The notes beneath the pieces are model-generated. The model ran no database searches. It worked only from the letters and a program-made list of their open reading frames with translations, and had not been told where the DNA came from. From positions 62,001 through 126,000 of the forward strand of contig NZ_JAEMUW010000008.1 of the NCBI RefSeq assembly GCF_016598485.1: a stretch of 64,000 nt of DNA. Reading direction: 5' to 3'. Origin of the DNA: Micromonospora coerulea (lineage in GTDB: Bacteria > Actinomycetota > Actinomycetes > Mycobacteriales > Micromonosporaceae). Position numbers and translations under genes: made by a program. Every line of letters begins with the position of its first letter. Within the stretch, counting starts at the first letter, position 1. Below are positions 34,975 to 44,355 of the stretch, piece by piece.

Positions 34975-36762
34975 ATGCCAGGTGCAATGCGGTCCCTGAC
35001 CGCAACAGGGATCGCCGGCATCGTCCTCGCCGGATCGGCGGTCGCGCCCGCCGCCGCGGCGCCGAGGCTGACGCCCCAGCCGTCCACCTCGGACCGGACG
35101 AGTCCCGTCGAGGCCCGCCGGGTCGACCGCGTGCCGGCCCCGAAGCTCGACTGGTACGCCTGCTACGACTACGCCGAGTGCGCCACCGCCCGGCTTCCGC
35201 TTGACTACGACAACCCGAAGGGCGCCACCACCGAGGTCGCCGTGCTCCGGGTCAAGGCCCGGGACCAGCAGCACAAGATCGGCAGCCTCTTCCTCAACCC
35301 GGGCGGCCCGGGTGGTTCCGGCACCAGCATCGCGCTCGCCGCGCCGTACTTCCTCGGCGACGACCTGCTCGACCGGTTCGACATCGTCGGCGTCGACCCG
35401 CGCGGCGTCGCCGCCAGCGAGAACATCAAGTGCTTCCCGTCGGTGAAGGACCAGACGAAGGCGTACGCCGGGCTGAACGTCGCGTTCCCGTGGACGAAGG
35501 CCGAGGAGAAGGCGTACGTCGCGTCGTCGAAGGCGGTCGGGAGGGCCTGCTCGACCAGCGGCAAGCCGCTGACCGGGGCGGCGTCCACCGCCGAGGTGGC
35601 CCGGGACATGGACGTGCTGCGCCGCGCGGTGGGCGACCAGAAGCTCAGCTACCTGGGCTTCAGCTACGGCACCGCGCTGGGCCACTACTACGCCAACATG
35701 TTCCCGGATCGGGTCCGCGCCCTCGTCGTGGACGGCGTGCTCAACCCGAATGCCTGGGTCGGCCAGGGCAAGGCCCGCAACCAGCTTCAGGAGAGCCGGC
35801 TGCGCAGCGCCGACGGCGCGTACCGGGCGCTGCACGAGATCCTGGTCCGCTGCGCGAAGGCCGGCGAGGAGGCCTGCCCGCTGGCCGCCGGTGACCCGGT
35901 CGCGGCGTACGAGCTGGTGGCGAAGCGGCTGCGGAAGAAGCCGCTGGTGGTCGACGATCCCGAGCTGGGCCAGTTCACCGTCAGCTACGCGGACTTCGTC
36001 GGCGCCACCCTCGGCGCGCTCTACGACCCGTACGGCTGGCGGGACGTCGTCGGCCTGACCAGCGAGCTGCTGGTGCTCACCGACCCGGCGTCGGTGTCGG
36101 CCGCCCGCCGGGCCGAGGCCCGCACCGCCGTCGTCGCCCGCGCCGCGAAGGCCCGCCAGCAGCGCGGCTACGACTTCCCGTACGACAACGGGCTGGAGAC
36201 GTTCCTGACGGTGGACTGCACCGACGCGTACCACCCGAAGAGCGCCGATGCCTGGTCGGTGCTGAGCGCCAAGGAGGACAAGCGGGCCCCGTACTTCGGT
36301 CGGGCCTGGGCCTGGGGCGCCGCGCCCTGCGCCCGCAACACCTGGACGGTGCGGGACGAGGATGCCTACACCGGCCCCTTCAACAAGCGGACCAGCGCCC
36401 CGGTGCTGGTCGTCGGCAACTACTGGGACCCGGCGACCAACTACCACGGCGCGGTCAGCTCGGCGGCGCTGCTGCCGAACAGCCGGCTGCTCAGCAGCGA
36501 CAGCTGGGGGCACACCGCGTACGGCACCTCGGCCTGCGTGACCGGCGCGGTCGACGCGTACCTGCTGACGGTGGCGCTGCCGGCGACGGGCACCGTCTGC
36601 ACCGGTGACGCGCAGCCGTTCGTCGAGGTGCCTGCGGCCGAGCGGGCGGAGGCGTCGAAGAGCGCCCTAGCTCGGGCCGGCGAGCCGGGCCGGGGTGAGC
36701 CGAAGCGGCTCCCGCCGGTCGTGGCGCCGCTGCCGGTGGTCGGCACTCTGACGGTCCGCTGA
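34975..36762 (+). CDS. Secreted alpha/beta-hydrolase, tripeptidyl aminopeptidase (TAP) family
   Basis: 595-residue exported serine peptidase of the SlpD/SlpE/TAP group, removing tripeptides or dipeptides from extracellular peptides. Signal peptide about 1-29 (ending AAAAP). Oxyanion region FLNPGGPGGSG, nucleophile S230 in YLGFSYGTALGHYY, Asp in GNYWDPATNY, His in WGHTAYG, and the TAP-like C-terminal domain (ACVTGAVDAYL). Several Cys suggest disulfides. ATG at 34975 with GGAAGG upstream. A strong hairpin follows the stop, so it is a single-gene unit. Confidence 0.92.
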   Translation: MPGAMRSLTATGIAGIVLAGSAVAPAAAAPRLTPQPSTSDRTSPVEARRVDRVPAPKLDWYACYDYAECATARLPLDYDNPKGATTEVAVLRVKARDQQHKIGSLFLNPGGPGGSGTSIALAAPYFLGDDLLDRFDIVGVDPRGVAASENIKCFPSVKDQTKAYAGLNVAFPWTKAEEKAYVASSKAVGRACSTSGKPLTGAASTAEVARDMDVLRRAVGDQKLSYLGFSYGTALGHYYANMFPDRVRALVVDGVLNPNAWVGQGKARNQLQESRLRSADGAYRALHEILVRCAKAGEEACPLAAGDPVAAYELVAKRLRKKPLVVDDPELGQFTVSYADFVGATLGALYDPYGWRDVVGLTSELLVLTDPASVSAARRAEARTAVVARAAKARQQRGYDFPYDNGLETFLTVDCTDAYHPKSADAWSVLSAKEDKRAPYFGRAWAWGAAPCARNTWTVRDEDAYTGPFNKRTSAPVLVVGNYWDPATNYHGAVSSAALLPNSRLLSSDSWGHTAYGTSACVTGAVDAYLLTVALPATGTVCTGDAQPFVEVPAAERAEASKSALARAGEPGRGEPKRLPPVVAPLPVVGTLTVR

Positions 36763-36768
36763 CGGACC

Positions 36769-36809
36769 CCCGGGGTGCGGCGGTGATCGGGCACCCGCCG
36801 CACCCCGGG
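36769..36809 (+). terminator. Strong hairpin, 15-bp stem
   Basis: CCCGGGGTGCGGCGG and its exact complement around an 11-base loop, beginning seven bases after the peptidase stop. Confidence 0.85.
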
Positions 36810-36857
36810 CCCGGCGCGGGCATTCTCAGCCGGGCGTCCGGCTGGAACGATGACGAC

Positions 36858-37883
36858 ATGTCGTCGCTGTCGATACCCCAGGTGACCTATCTCGGCGGGC
36901 ATCCGGACCGGGCGGACGAGACACGGGGCCTCACCGCCGTCGTCGACCGCTCCGGCATCCTGCTCCGCCGGCCGTTCCGCCGGTTCCTCACCTTCGACTG
37001 GGCCGCGCTGCGCGGGCTGGAGGTGCGGACGCCGGGCTTCCTCAGCCTGGCGATCAGCTTCCTTCCGGCCTACGACGACGGCTCGTCCCTGCACCTGCAC
37101 CTGGACCGCGGGGTGTGCCGCTTCCACGTCCACGGCGTCCCCGCACCGGACCTGCGGGAGCGGCTCGCGTCGTGGGTGGGGGACACGGTGGGCCCGCCCG
37201 CGCCGCTGCCGGCGATGCCCCCGCCGCCACCGCGCGCGTCGAGCGGGCCGCTCGACGTGGTCCGAATGTCCCTCGACCTGTGGCGAGCGGGCGGCCTCGG
37301 GCGGGAGTCCCTGCCCGACCGCGGCACGCTGGCGTACCGGCTGAGCCTCGCCGAGGACCACCGCCGGTGTGGACGGTACGGCGAGGCGATCGCCCTGCTC
37401 GAGCCGCTCGCCGCCGGGGCGGCCCAGGCCTTCGGCCCGGTCGACGAGGACACGCTGAAGGTCCGTAACGCGCTCGGCCAGGCGTACCTCGATGCCGGGC
37501 AGGTCGACGACGGGCTGGACGTGCTGCGCGAGGTCGTGGCCGTGGCCGAGCACCTGCACGGCGTCGACGGCGCACTCACCCTGGTCGTCCGCAACAACCT
37601 GGCCATCGCCTACCAGCACGCCGGCCAGTACGCCCAGGCCATCGAGCTGCACGAGCAGAACATCCGGCACACCGAGCGGAACCACGGGCGGGACAGCATC
37701 GAGACGATCGGCCGGCGCAACAACCTGGCCGCCACCCTGGCGCTCGCCGGCTACCGGGAGCGGGCGATCGAGCTGTACTGGGAGGTCCTCGACGCGCTGC
37801 CGGACGGCTACCGGAGCCACACCCTGGCGGTCAACGCCCGGCAGAACCTGGCCATTCTGCACAACCCGTCCTGGACGCCGTGA
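36858..37883 (+). CDS. TPR (kinesin-light-chain-like) protein
   Basis: 341 residues. The N-terminal 110 residues form a beta-rich unit (QVTYLGGHPDRADETRGLTA ... FRRFLTFDWAALRGLEV), resembling a PH-like or lipid-binding fold, followed by a Pro-rich linker (AMPPPPPRASS). At least four TPR repeats follow (about 180-335), for example NALGQAYLDAGQVDDGLDVL, NNLAIAYQHAGQYAQAIELH and NNLAATLALAGYRERAIELY. ATG at 36858. It converges on the membrane-protein gene of the CHAT module (19 bp between stops), and could provide a TPR scaffold for it; that link is positional only. Confidence 0.75.
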   Translation: MSSLSIPQVTYLGGHPDRADETRGLTAVVDRSGILLRRPFRRFLTFDWAALRGLEVRTPGFLSLAISFLPAYDDGSSLHLHLDRGVCRFHVHGVPAPDLRERLASWVGDTVGPPAPLPAMPPPPPRASSGPLDVVRMSLDLWRAGGLGRESLPDRGTLAYRLSLAEDHRRCGRYGEAIALLEPLAAGAAQAFGPVDEDTLKVRNALGQAYLDAGQVDDGLDVLREVVAVAEHLHGVDGALTLVVRNNLAIAYQHAGQYAQAIELHEQNIRHTERNHGRDSIETIGRRNNLAATLALAGYRERAIELYWEVLDALPDGYRSHTLAVNARQNLAILHNPSWTP

Positions 37884-37901
37884 CGACCCCGGGTCGGTGC
37901 G

Positions 37902-38843
37902 TCAGGCGCGGGGCCGCGGCGCGGACCCGGCCCGCCGGGCGCGGGGGACGGTGCCGTCCTTGCGGATGATCACGCTGATCTGCTCCCCGACTTCCCCGGT
38001 CAGCCGGCCCGGACAGGCCAGTCCCAACCGGACCGCCAGCTCTCGGCCGTACAGGTCCACGGCGGCCTCGACCAGGTCGGCGTAGACGGCGACGGCCAGG
38101 CGGGACCGGTACCGGGCGGTGAGCAGGATCGCGACGCCGACGACCAGGGCCGGCCACCAGAACGCCCCGAGGACGGCGTAGAGGACGCCCCAGCCGGCCA
38201 GGCGCGCCGCCGCGGCGCAGCGGTCCTGCACGGCGGTCAGCTCGCCGCGCACCTCCTCGGGGAGGACCAGCCACAGCCGCGGCCACACCGGCGCGAGGTC
38301 GATGCCGTAACTCCGGTGTACCCGCACGTCGGCGGCGTGCAGCCGGTCACCGGTCCAGGTCGGCCGCTCCGGCTCCACCAGGCAGATCGCCGCGCGACGG
38401 GCGATGGCCCGGCGCGACCGGGCCCGACGGGCGGGATCGGCGGTGTCCGCGAGGAACTCGCGCTCCGCGTCCGCCGCCTCGGCGTCCGCCCGCTCCCACC
38501 GTCGACGGCGCCGGCCGGCGAGCCCCCGCAGCACCGGCGCGGATCCGGTCAGGCTCCAGGTCCACGCGACGAACACCCCCACCGACTGCGCGACCAGCCC
38601 GGCCGCCGCCGCGCCGAGTAGGAACGCGGCCACGGTGATCAGCAGCGTGGCGCCGCGGCCGCCGGCCGGGGTGGCGGTCACCCGGTCCAGCCAGGCCGGC
38701 AGGGCCGCAAGGTCCACGGCGTGGCCCTGACCGAGCACGTGGGCCAGGACCACCGCCGCGGCGAACAGCGCCCCCGGCAGCATCAGCGCGACCGTCCACC
38801 GGGTCACCAGCTGCTTGCCCAGCTCGGCGAGGAACGCGTTCAC
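37902..38843 (-). CDS. Integral membrane protein, putative partner/effector of the CHAT module
   Basis: 313 residues, family not recognised. Hydrophobic helices near 15-40 (TVALMLPGALFAAAVVLAHV), 65-98 (TLLITVAAFLLGAAAAGLVA, then VFVAWTWSL) and 215-245 (LYAVLGAFWWPALVVGVAIL). Between the second and third lies a cytoplasmic basic/acidic coiled region with many Arg and Glu (RRRRRWERADAEAADAEREF). GTG at 38843 overlaps by GTGA the stop of the small gene upstream, so both are one transcript divergent from the CHAT gene. A membrane effector or anchor role is inferred. Confidence 0.7.
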   Translation of the reverse strand: MNAFLAELGKQLVTRWTVALMLPGALFAAAVVLAHVLGQGHAVDLAALPAWLDRVTATPAGGRGATLLITVAAFLLGAAAAGLVAQSVGVFVAWTWSLTGSAPVLRGLAGRRRRRWERADAEAADAEREFLADTADPARRARSRRAIARRAAICLVEPERPTWTGDRLHAADVRVHRSYGIDLAPVWPRLWLVLPEEVRGELTAVQDRCAAAARLAGWGVLYAVLGAFWWPALVVGVAILLTARYRSRLAVAVYADLVEAAVDLYGRELAVRLGLACPGRLTGEVGEQISVIIRKDGTVPRARRAGSAPRPRA

Positions 38844-39220
38844 AACGTGATCCGGCTCTCCACGAGGGGCGCACCGGTCAGCCCGCACACCGGCGGGTCG
38901 CCGTCGTCGACCGGGACCTTCCGGGGACACGGTCCGGGACCTGGACAGGCCCAGGCGGCGACCGTCGGACGTCCGCCCCCGCCGAGCCACGGCTCGAAAC
39001 CGCGTACGCCGGTGGTGAGCCCGTCGATGCCGTGGCGGGCGAACGCGGCGTCGAGCAGGTCGAGGTCCTCCGCCAGCGGCCGATCCCGCCGTCCCTGGGC
39101 GACCGCGTCGACGATCCGGTCGAGCACCTCGGCGACGCCGTACCGCTCGGCGTGCTCGCGCAGCTGCCCCCCGGCGGCCTGGCTGCACAGCCGGCCGATG
39201 CGCTCCGCAACGAGTTCCAA
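38840..39220 (-). CDS. Small CHAT-associated protein with C-terminal Cys knuckle
   Basis: 126 residues. The helical N-terminal part (LVAERIGRLCSQAAGGQLRE ... EVLDRIVDAVAQG) resembles small adaptor or effector-associated domains. The C-terminus has WACPGPGPCPRKV, then PPVCGLTGAPLVE, a spacing that could bind zinc. The start is taken as TTG at 39220 because GGGAGCGACC precedes it and no ATG/GTG fits the frame nearby; this start is uncertain. Its stop overlaps the next gene (GTGA). It is divergent from the CHAT protease gene by 180 bp. Family not recognised. Confidence 0.65.
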   Translation of the reverse strand: MELVAERIGRLCSQAAGGQLREHAERYGVAEVLDRIVDAVAQGRRDRPLAEDLDLLDAAFARHGIDGLTTGVRGFEPWLGGGGRPTVAAWACPGPGPCPRKVPVDDGDPPVCGLTGAPLVESRITL

Positions 39221-39400
39221 GGTCGCTCCCCGTGCACCGGATGGCCGCTTCCGCTGCCACAGTAGCGACCCGGGCAAGCCACCACCCCGTCCCCGGACGC
39301 GGGTCGGATTTCCGCTTTCGTGGACCGGTCCCGACCGGGCAGGATCGTTACGGGACAAGGGGATCGCCGCCCGACGCCAGCGCACCGGAATCGAGAAGCG

Positions 39401-42400
39401 ATGTCGAAACGGACCACCGGCGCCGTGCAGCAGGTCACGGCGGTGACCGCCGAGTACGAACGCACGGGCGCGCCGAGCGTCCTGTTCGGCACGGACCTCT
39501 CCGGCGAACAGCAGATCCTCGCCGCTGCGGCCGGTGAGCGCGGCACCGGACGGACGGCGGCGCAGGCGCTGGCTCGGCTGCACTGGTACCGCTACCTCAA
39601 TCTGTCCGGACTGGACGGTCTGCGGGAGCGTCGGGCGGCGGTCGAGCTGTTCCGGCGCGGCTGCCGCCGGGAACCGGACCTGGTGCCCGAGCCGATCCGG
39701 GACGAATGCCGGGAGACCCACCGGCCGAGTTCGCCGCGACTCTCCGACGTCCTGCTCAGCCAGCAGCAGGCCGACCGGATCGCGGGGCTCCGGCAGCGGC
39801 ACCGGGCGGGTTCCGAGAAGGCCCTCCGGATGCTCGTCAAGCTGTACCAGGAATGGCTTCCACAGCTGGCCGGGGAGCGCGACGACGCCACCGTCCTACT
39901 GCGTGCCGCCCTGCTGACCGATCTCGCCGAGGCGCTGGTGACGTTGGCGGAGGAGACCGGAGAGGGGCCGACGTACGACGAGGCGCTGGACGCCGCCTCG
40001 GCAGCCCTGTCGGCCACCTCGGACCGGGACCCGCACCGGCTCCACCGGCTCGTCGACCGCGGCCGCCTGCTGGAGCTCTACTTCGACCGGGGCGCCGGCC
40101 CGAAGGCGCTCGAACTGGCCATCGGGGAGTACCGCCGGGCGGCCCAGCTCAGCTGGCAGCGGCAGCCCACCGATCCGCAGGTGGTGGCGCGGCTCGGCGC
40201 GGCGTTGTGCCGGCTGCACGACATCCCGGAGCTGGCGTCGGTCAGGGTCCTGCTCGAGGCGACCGCCGCCTGGCGCGACGCGGTCCACGCCGCCGCGCAG
40301 GACGGGCCCGCGATGGCCTCGGCGCTGGAGCGGCTCAACACGGTCGCCAACCTGTTGGCCCAGGAGGTCGGCCCCGACCTGGCGCTCACCATCGCCACCG
40401 CGGCCAGCCGAGCCGAGGTGATCGACCAGTTCCTGTGGCGGACCGAGGAACTCGCCGACCGGATCGCGGTGGACGCCTCACCACCGGCCCTGGCCGACCG
40501 GTACGAGTCGGCCGTCCTGCTGTTCGCCGTGGTGCCCGGCTTCCATCGGGCTCGGCCGCGGGCGCTGCTCCTGCTCGGCCGGGCCGAGCTCGACCGGTGG
40601 CAACACGGCGGTGAGCTGGACGGTGCGGCGCGGGCGACGACCTGGGCGCAGGTGGCCCTGGACGCCACCGGCCCGTCGCATCCGCTGCGGCGGGACGCGT
40701 TGAACCTGTTGGCGGGCGCGGCCGCCCACGCGGGACTGCACGGGCGGGACGAGAACCTGGTCGAGGTCGCGGTTGCCGCCGCCCGCGCGGCGCTCGACCT
40801 GGCCGACGAGCAGCCGGAGGAGCGTCCTCACCAACTCGTCGTCCTCGCCGGTGCGTTGGCCGACGCCGGTTCGCTGACCCGCGATCCCGACCTCGTGAAC
40901 GAGGCGCTGCGGCACCAGCGGGAGGCGCTGAGCCTGACGCCCGCTGGGCACGAGTCGTACGCGTTGCGGCTCATGCGGCTCTCGACCATGCTGACCCATC
41001 GGGACGACCTGGTGCCCGATGACGCGCTCCTCGCCGAAGCCGTGGCGGCCAGCGGTCGCGCCGCCGAGGTTCTGCCCGAGGAGGATCCCCGCCGCGTCGG
41101 GTTCCTGTACAACCACGCCAGCAGCCTGACCGTCCAGGCCATCCGGCAGAAGGACGAGGCCGGCCTGCTCGCGGCCGAACTCACCTACCGGGAGGCGCTC
41201 GCCCTGGTGCCGCCGGATCACCCCGACCAGCCGCGGATCCGCAGCTCTATCGCCGACACTCGGTACCAGCGATATCGGCTCGGCGGCGACCTCGACGTGC
41301 TGGCCGACGCCGTGAAGCTGGCCCGGCAGGCGGTCGAGGAGACCCCGCCCGAGCACCACTGGTGGCCGCTGCGGGCCGGACTGCTGGCCCGGGCGGCCGC
41401 CAAGCTGGCGAGATCGGGAGGGCCGGACGCCGACCAGGCCCGGGCCGAAGCGATCGCCACGTACGCCGCGATCGCCGCCTCGCCGAGGGCGGACGCGCAG
41501 ACCAGGATCAAGGCCGAACGACAGCAGGCCGAGCTGGCCCGTGAGGCTGGCGACCCGGCCGCCCGACTGGCCGCCCTGGAGCGGGCGGTGGAGCGGATGC
41601 CGACCTCGATCAGCCGGTCGTCGGCCGGCCGCCGCCGGCTCGGCGCCGTCGCCGAACTGGGCGGGTTGGCGGCGGAGGCCGCGGCGGCCGCGATCGCGGC
41701 GGACCACCCCGACCTCGCCGTCGAGCTCCTGGAACGCGGTCGTGGCCTGCTGTTCCATGAGGCCCTGGGCATCCGCGGCGGACGGGCGGAGCTGCGGACC
41801 GTCAGCCCCGGGCTCGCCGCAGACCTCGACCGGGTCGACCGGGAGCTGGCGGAGGCGGACGCGTACACGCACGTCCGGACCTTCACCATCGAGGTGGAGC
41901 GCCGGACGGCGGCCGGCGAGCTGGTGAACAGCTCGACGACGGAATGGGATCCCCGAGCCGTCTGGGTTCCCCGTACCCGGAAGTTGGCGGCCGAACGGGA
42001 CCGGGTGATCGAGCGGATCCGTGCGCTGCCCGGGTTCGTCGACTTCCTGCGGCCACCGTCGGTGCCGCTGCTTCGCCAGCGGCTCGCGGGCATGCCGGTG
42101 GTCGTCGTCAACACCCACGGCGACCGGGGCGACGCGCTGGTCGTACCGGCGGACCAGGAGCGCCCCGTGCAGGTGGTCCGGCTGCCCGACCTGTCCGGGA
42201 CCGCCGTCCAGCGGCACGTCACCCGGTGGTACGCGGCGGTGTCCGACGCGACCGACCCCTCGGTGCCGTTCGACCGGCGCGCCGCTGCCCAGGAGGAGCT
42301 GCACGGCGTGCTGGTCTGGCTGTGGGACGCCGTCACCGGGCCGGTGCTCGACCGGATCGCTCCGATCGACGGTCCGGCTCGCCGGATCTGGTGGGCCCCG

Positions 42401-43165
42401 GTCGGCGCGCTGGCCCGCCTCCCGCTGCACGCCGCCGGTCATCACCGCGAGCCGGGCCGCCGGCGTACGGTCTTCGACCGCGCGGTGTCGTCCTACACGC
42501 CGACCCTCACCGCCCTGGCGCACGCCGCGGCGGACCGGCCGCGACCACCGGCGACGGCCACGGCCACCGTCGTCGGCGTACCGATCGCAGGGGACCTGCC
42601 GGCGCTGTCCCAGGTACGCGTCGAGGTCGAGCACGTCGCCCGGCTGATCCCCGGCTCGACCGTGCTCACCGGGACCGAGGTGGCGCCGACCGCGGTCGAG
42701 GAAGCGCTGCGGGCGCACCCGATCGCGCACTTCGCCTGCCACGCCGAGGGGGACGCCGGCATCGCCGCGATGCTGACCGGCGGCCTGCGCCTCGGCGGAG
42801 GTGGCTCGCTCAGCCCGCATATGGTGGGCTCCTACCAGCTGCAACGGGCCGAGCTGGCCTTCCTCTCCGCGTGCGGAACCGCCGAGACGCACCCGAGGTT
42901 CACCGACGAACCGCTGCATTTGGCCGCGGCGTTCCAGCTCGCCGGCTTTCGCGGCGTGATCGGCACGATGTGGCGTACCACGGACAGCGCCCGGATCGCC
43001 CAGGCCTTCTACGCCGGGCTGACGAACGGCGGCACCCAGCCGCCGGACACCGCCGCAGCGGCCCGGGTGCTCACCGACACGGTCCGAGCGGTACGCGACG
43101 AGTTCCCGGCGACGCCGACCCGATGGGCCGGCCACCTCCACGTCGGACTGAACCGGCCGCTGTGA
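39401..43165 (+). CDS. TPR-CHAT caspase-like protease
   Basis: 1254 residues. The N-terminal and central parts (to about 830) are helical TPR-like repeats (LAEALVTLAEETGEGPTYDE, ALNLLAGAAAHAGLHGRDEN-type units). The C-terminal CHAT domain (about 900-1254) keeps the catalytic dyad: His1114 in AHFACHAEGD and Cys1158 in AFLSACGTAET, followed by AFQLAGFRGVIGTMW, the usual CHAT ending. CHAT proteases act as caspase-like effectors in bacterial conflict and cell-death systems, often cutting a partner. ATG at 39401 has a GAGAAG site upstream. It is divergent from the small Cys protein and membrane protein genes. Confidence 0.9.
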   Translation: MSKRTTGAVQQVTAVTAEYERTGAPSVLFGTDLSGEQQILAAAAGERGTGRTAAQALARLHWYRYLNLSGLDGLRERRAAVELFRRGCRREPDLVPEPIRDECRETHRPSSPRLSDVLLSQQQADRIAGLRQRHRAGSEKALRMLVKLYQEWLPQLAGERDDATVLLRAALLTDLAEALVTLAEETGEGPTYDEALDAASAALSATSDRDPHRLHRLVDRGRLLELYFDRGAGPKALELAIGEYRRAAQLSWQRQPTDPQVVARLGAALCRLHDIPELASVRVLLEATAAWRDAVHAAAQDGPAMASALERLNTVANLLAQEVGPDLALTIATAASRAEVIDQFLWRTEELADRIAVDASPPALADRYESAVLLFAVVPGFHRARPRALLLLGRAELDRWQHGGELDGAARATTWAQVALDATGPSHPLRRDALNLLAGAAAHAGLHGRDENLVEVAVAAARAALDLADEQPEERPHQLVVLAGALADAGSLTRDPDLVNEALRHQREALSLTPAGHESYALRLMRLSTMLTHRDDLVPDDALLAEAVAASGRAAEVLPEEDPRRVGFLYNHASSLTVQAIRQKDEAGLLAAELTYREALALVPPDHPDQPRIRSSIADTRYQRYRLGGDLDVLADAVKLARQAVEETPPEHHWWPLRAGLLARAAAKLARSGGPDADQARAEAIATYAAIAASPRADAQTRIKAERQQAELAREAGDPAARLAALERAVERMPTSISRSSAGRRRLGAVAELGGLAAEAAAAAIAADHPDLAVELLERGRGLLFHEALGIRGGRAELRTVSPGLAADLDRVDRELAEADAYTHVRTFTIEVERRTAAGELVNSSTTEWDPRAVWVPRTRKLAAERDRVIERIRALPGFVDFLRPPSVPLLRQRLAGMPVVVVNTHGDRGDALVVPADQERPVQVVRLPDLSGTAVQRHVTRWYAAVSDATDPSVPFDRRAAAQEELHGVLVWLWDAVTGPVLDRIAPIDGPARRIWWAPVGALARLPLHAAGHHREPGRRRTVFDRAVSSYTPTLTALAHAAADRPRPPATATATVVGVPIAGDLPALSQVRVEVEHVARLIPGSTVLTGTEVAPTAVEEALRAHPIAHFACHAEGDAGIAAMLTGGLRLGGGGSLSPHMVGSYQLQRAELAFLSACGTAETHPRFTDEPLHLAAAFQLAGFRGVIGTMWRTTDSARIAQAFYAGLTNGGTQPPDTAAAARVLTDTVRAVRDEFPATPTRWAGHLHVGLNRPL

Positions 43166-43191
43166 GGAGCAGGCTCCCTCAGCCGCCCACC

Positions 43192-44355
43192 TCAGTAGGA
43201 CTTGTCCTGGCCGAGGACGTGCTGGGCGACGAAGTTGAGGATCATCTCCCGGCTGACCGGGGCGATCCGGCCGGCGCGGACCGCGCCGAGCAGGGTGGCC
43301 ACCCCGTACTCGGTGGTCATGCCGGCCCCGCCGAGGGCCTGCACCGCGGTGTCCACGGCGAGCGCGGCGGCCTCGCCGGCCGCGTACTTGGCCATGTTGC
43401 CGGAAATGCCGGCCTCCAGGTCCCGGCCGGCGTCGTACAGGGTGGCCGCCTTGTGGATCATCAGCCGGGCCAGCTCGACCTGCACCGCCGCGTGCGCGAG
43501 CGGGTGGGCGACGCCCTGGTGTGAGCCGATGCTCCGGCCGCCCCAGACCTTGCGGGTGGCGGTGTACTCCGACGCTCGCTCGATCGCGTACCGGCCGGTG
43601 CCGGCGCCCATCGCGGCGACCGTGATCCGTTCCGGGTTGAGCCCGGCGAACAGCGCCGGCAGGCCGGCGTCCAGCGACTCGCCGACCAGGGCTTCGGCGG
43701 GCAGCCGCACGTCGTCCAGGTAGAGCAGGAACTGGTTCTCCGGGGAGAGGATCTCCATGTCCAGCTTGGACCGGGTCAGGCCCGGCGCGTCGGTCGGCAC
43801 GATGAACAGCGCGGGCTTCAGCTTGCCGGTCGCCGAGTCCTCGGTACGCGCCACGACCAGCACCTGGTTCGCCTCGTCGACGCCGGAGATGTAGCACTTG
43901 CGGCCGGACAGCAGCCAGTCGTCGCCGTCGCGCCGGGCCACCGTGCCGAGCCGGTGGAAGTTCGAGCCCGCCTCCGGCTCGGTGATCGCGAAGACGATCT
44001 TCTGGGAGCCGTCGGCGAGCCCGGGCAGGTGGCGCTTGCGCTGCTCGTCCGTGCCGTGCCGGGCGATCACGGTGGCGGCGATGGCCGGGGAGACCACCAG
44101 CAGCAGCAGCGGGCAGCCGGCCGCGGCCAGCTCCTCGCAGACCAGGGCCAGCTCGGTGATGCCGCCGCCTCCGCCGCCGTACTCGGTCGGGATGTTGACG
44201 CCGAGGTAGCCGAGCCGGCCGGCCTCGTGCCACAGCTCGGTGGTGTGCTCGCCGGCCTTGGCCTTCTCGACGAAGTAGCCGTGGCCGTACCTGCGGCCCA
44301 GCGCCCGGACGGCGTCGCGGAGCTGGTCCTGCTCAGGGGTGAGGTCAAAGTTCAC
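43192..44355 (-). CDS. Acyl-CoA dehydrogenase (FadE10-like)
   Basis: 387-residue FAD-dependent acyl-CoA dehydrogenase. Seen: the N-terminal helical domain MNFDLTPEQDQLRDAVRALG, the FAD/substrate strands FAITEPEAGSN and KCYISGVDEANQVLVVA, and the C-terminal helix VDTAVQALGGAGMTTEYGV. The usual YEGTxEI active-site segment is replaced by an unusual C-terminus, PVSREMILNFVAQHVLG, also typical of the mycobacterial FadE10 group. Last gene of the operon; its ATG overlaps the carboxylase stop (ATGA). Confidence 0.9.
   Translation of the reverse strand: MNFDLTPEQDQLRDAVRALGRRYGHGYFVEKAKAGEHTTELWHEAGRLGYLGVNIPTEYGGGGGGITELALVCEELAAAGCPLLLLVVSPAIAATVIARHGTDEQRKRHLPGLADGSQKIVFAITEPEAGSNFHRLGTVARRDGDDWLLSGRKCYISGVDEANQVLVVARTEDSATGKLKPALFIVPTDAPGLTRSKLDMEILSPENQFLLYLDDVRLPAEALVGESLDAGLPALFAGLNPERITVAAMGAGTGRYAIERASEYTATRKVWGGRSIGSHQGVAHPLAHAAVQVELARLMIHKAATLYDAGRDLEAGISGNMAKYAAGEAAALAVDTAVQALGGAGMTTEYGVATLLGAVRAGRIAPVSREMILNFVAQHVLGQDKSY

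Noticed and set aside
37902..38843. Membrane protein as a bacterial gasdermin
   Set aside because: It has ordinary hydrophobic helices and no gasdermin-like beta-rich, palmitoylated N-terminus.
40478..44233. 1251-codon minus-strand frame opposite the CHAT gene
   Set aside because: Antisense shadow; the plus-strand frame has TPR and complete CHAT motifs.
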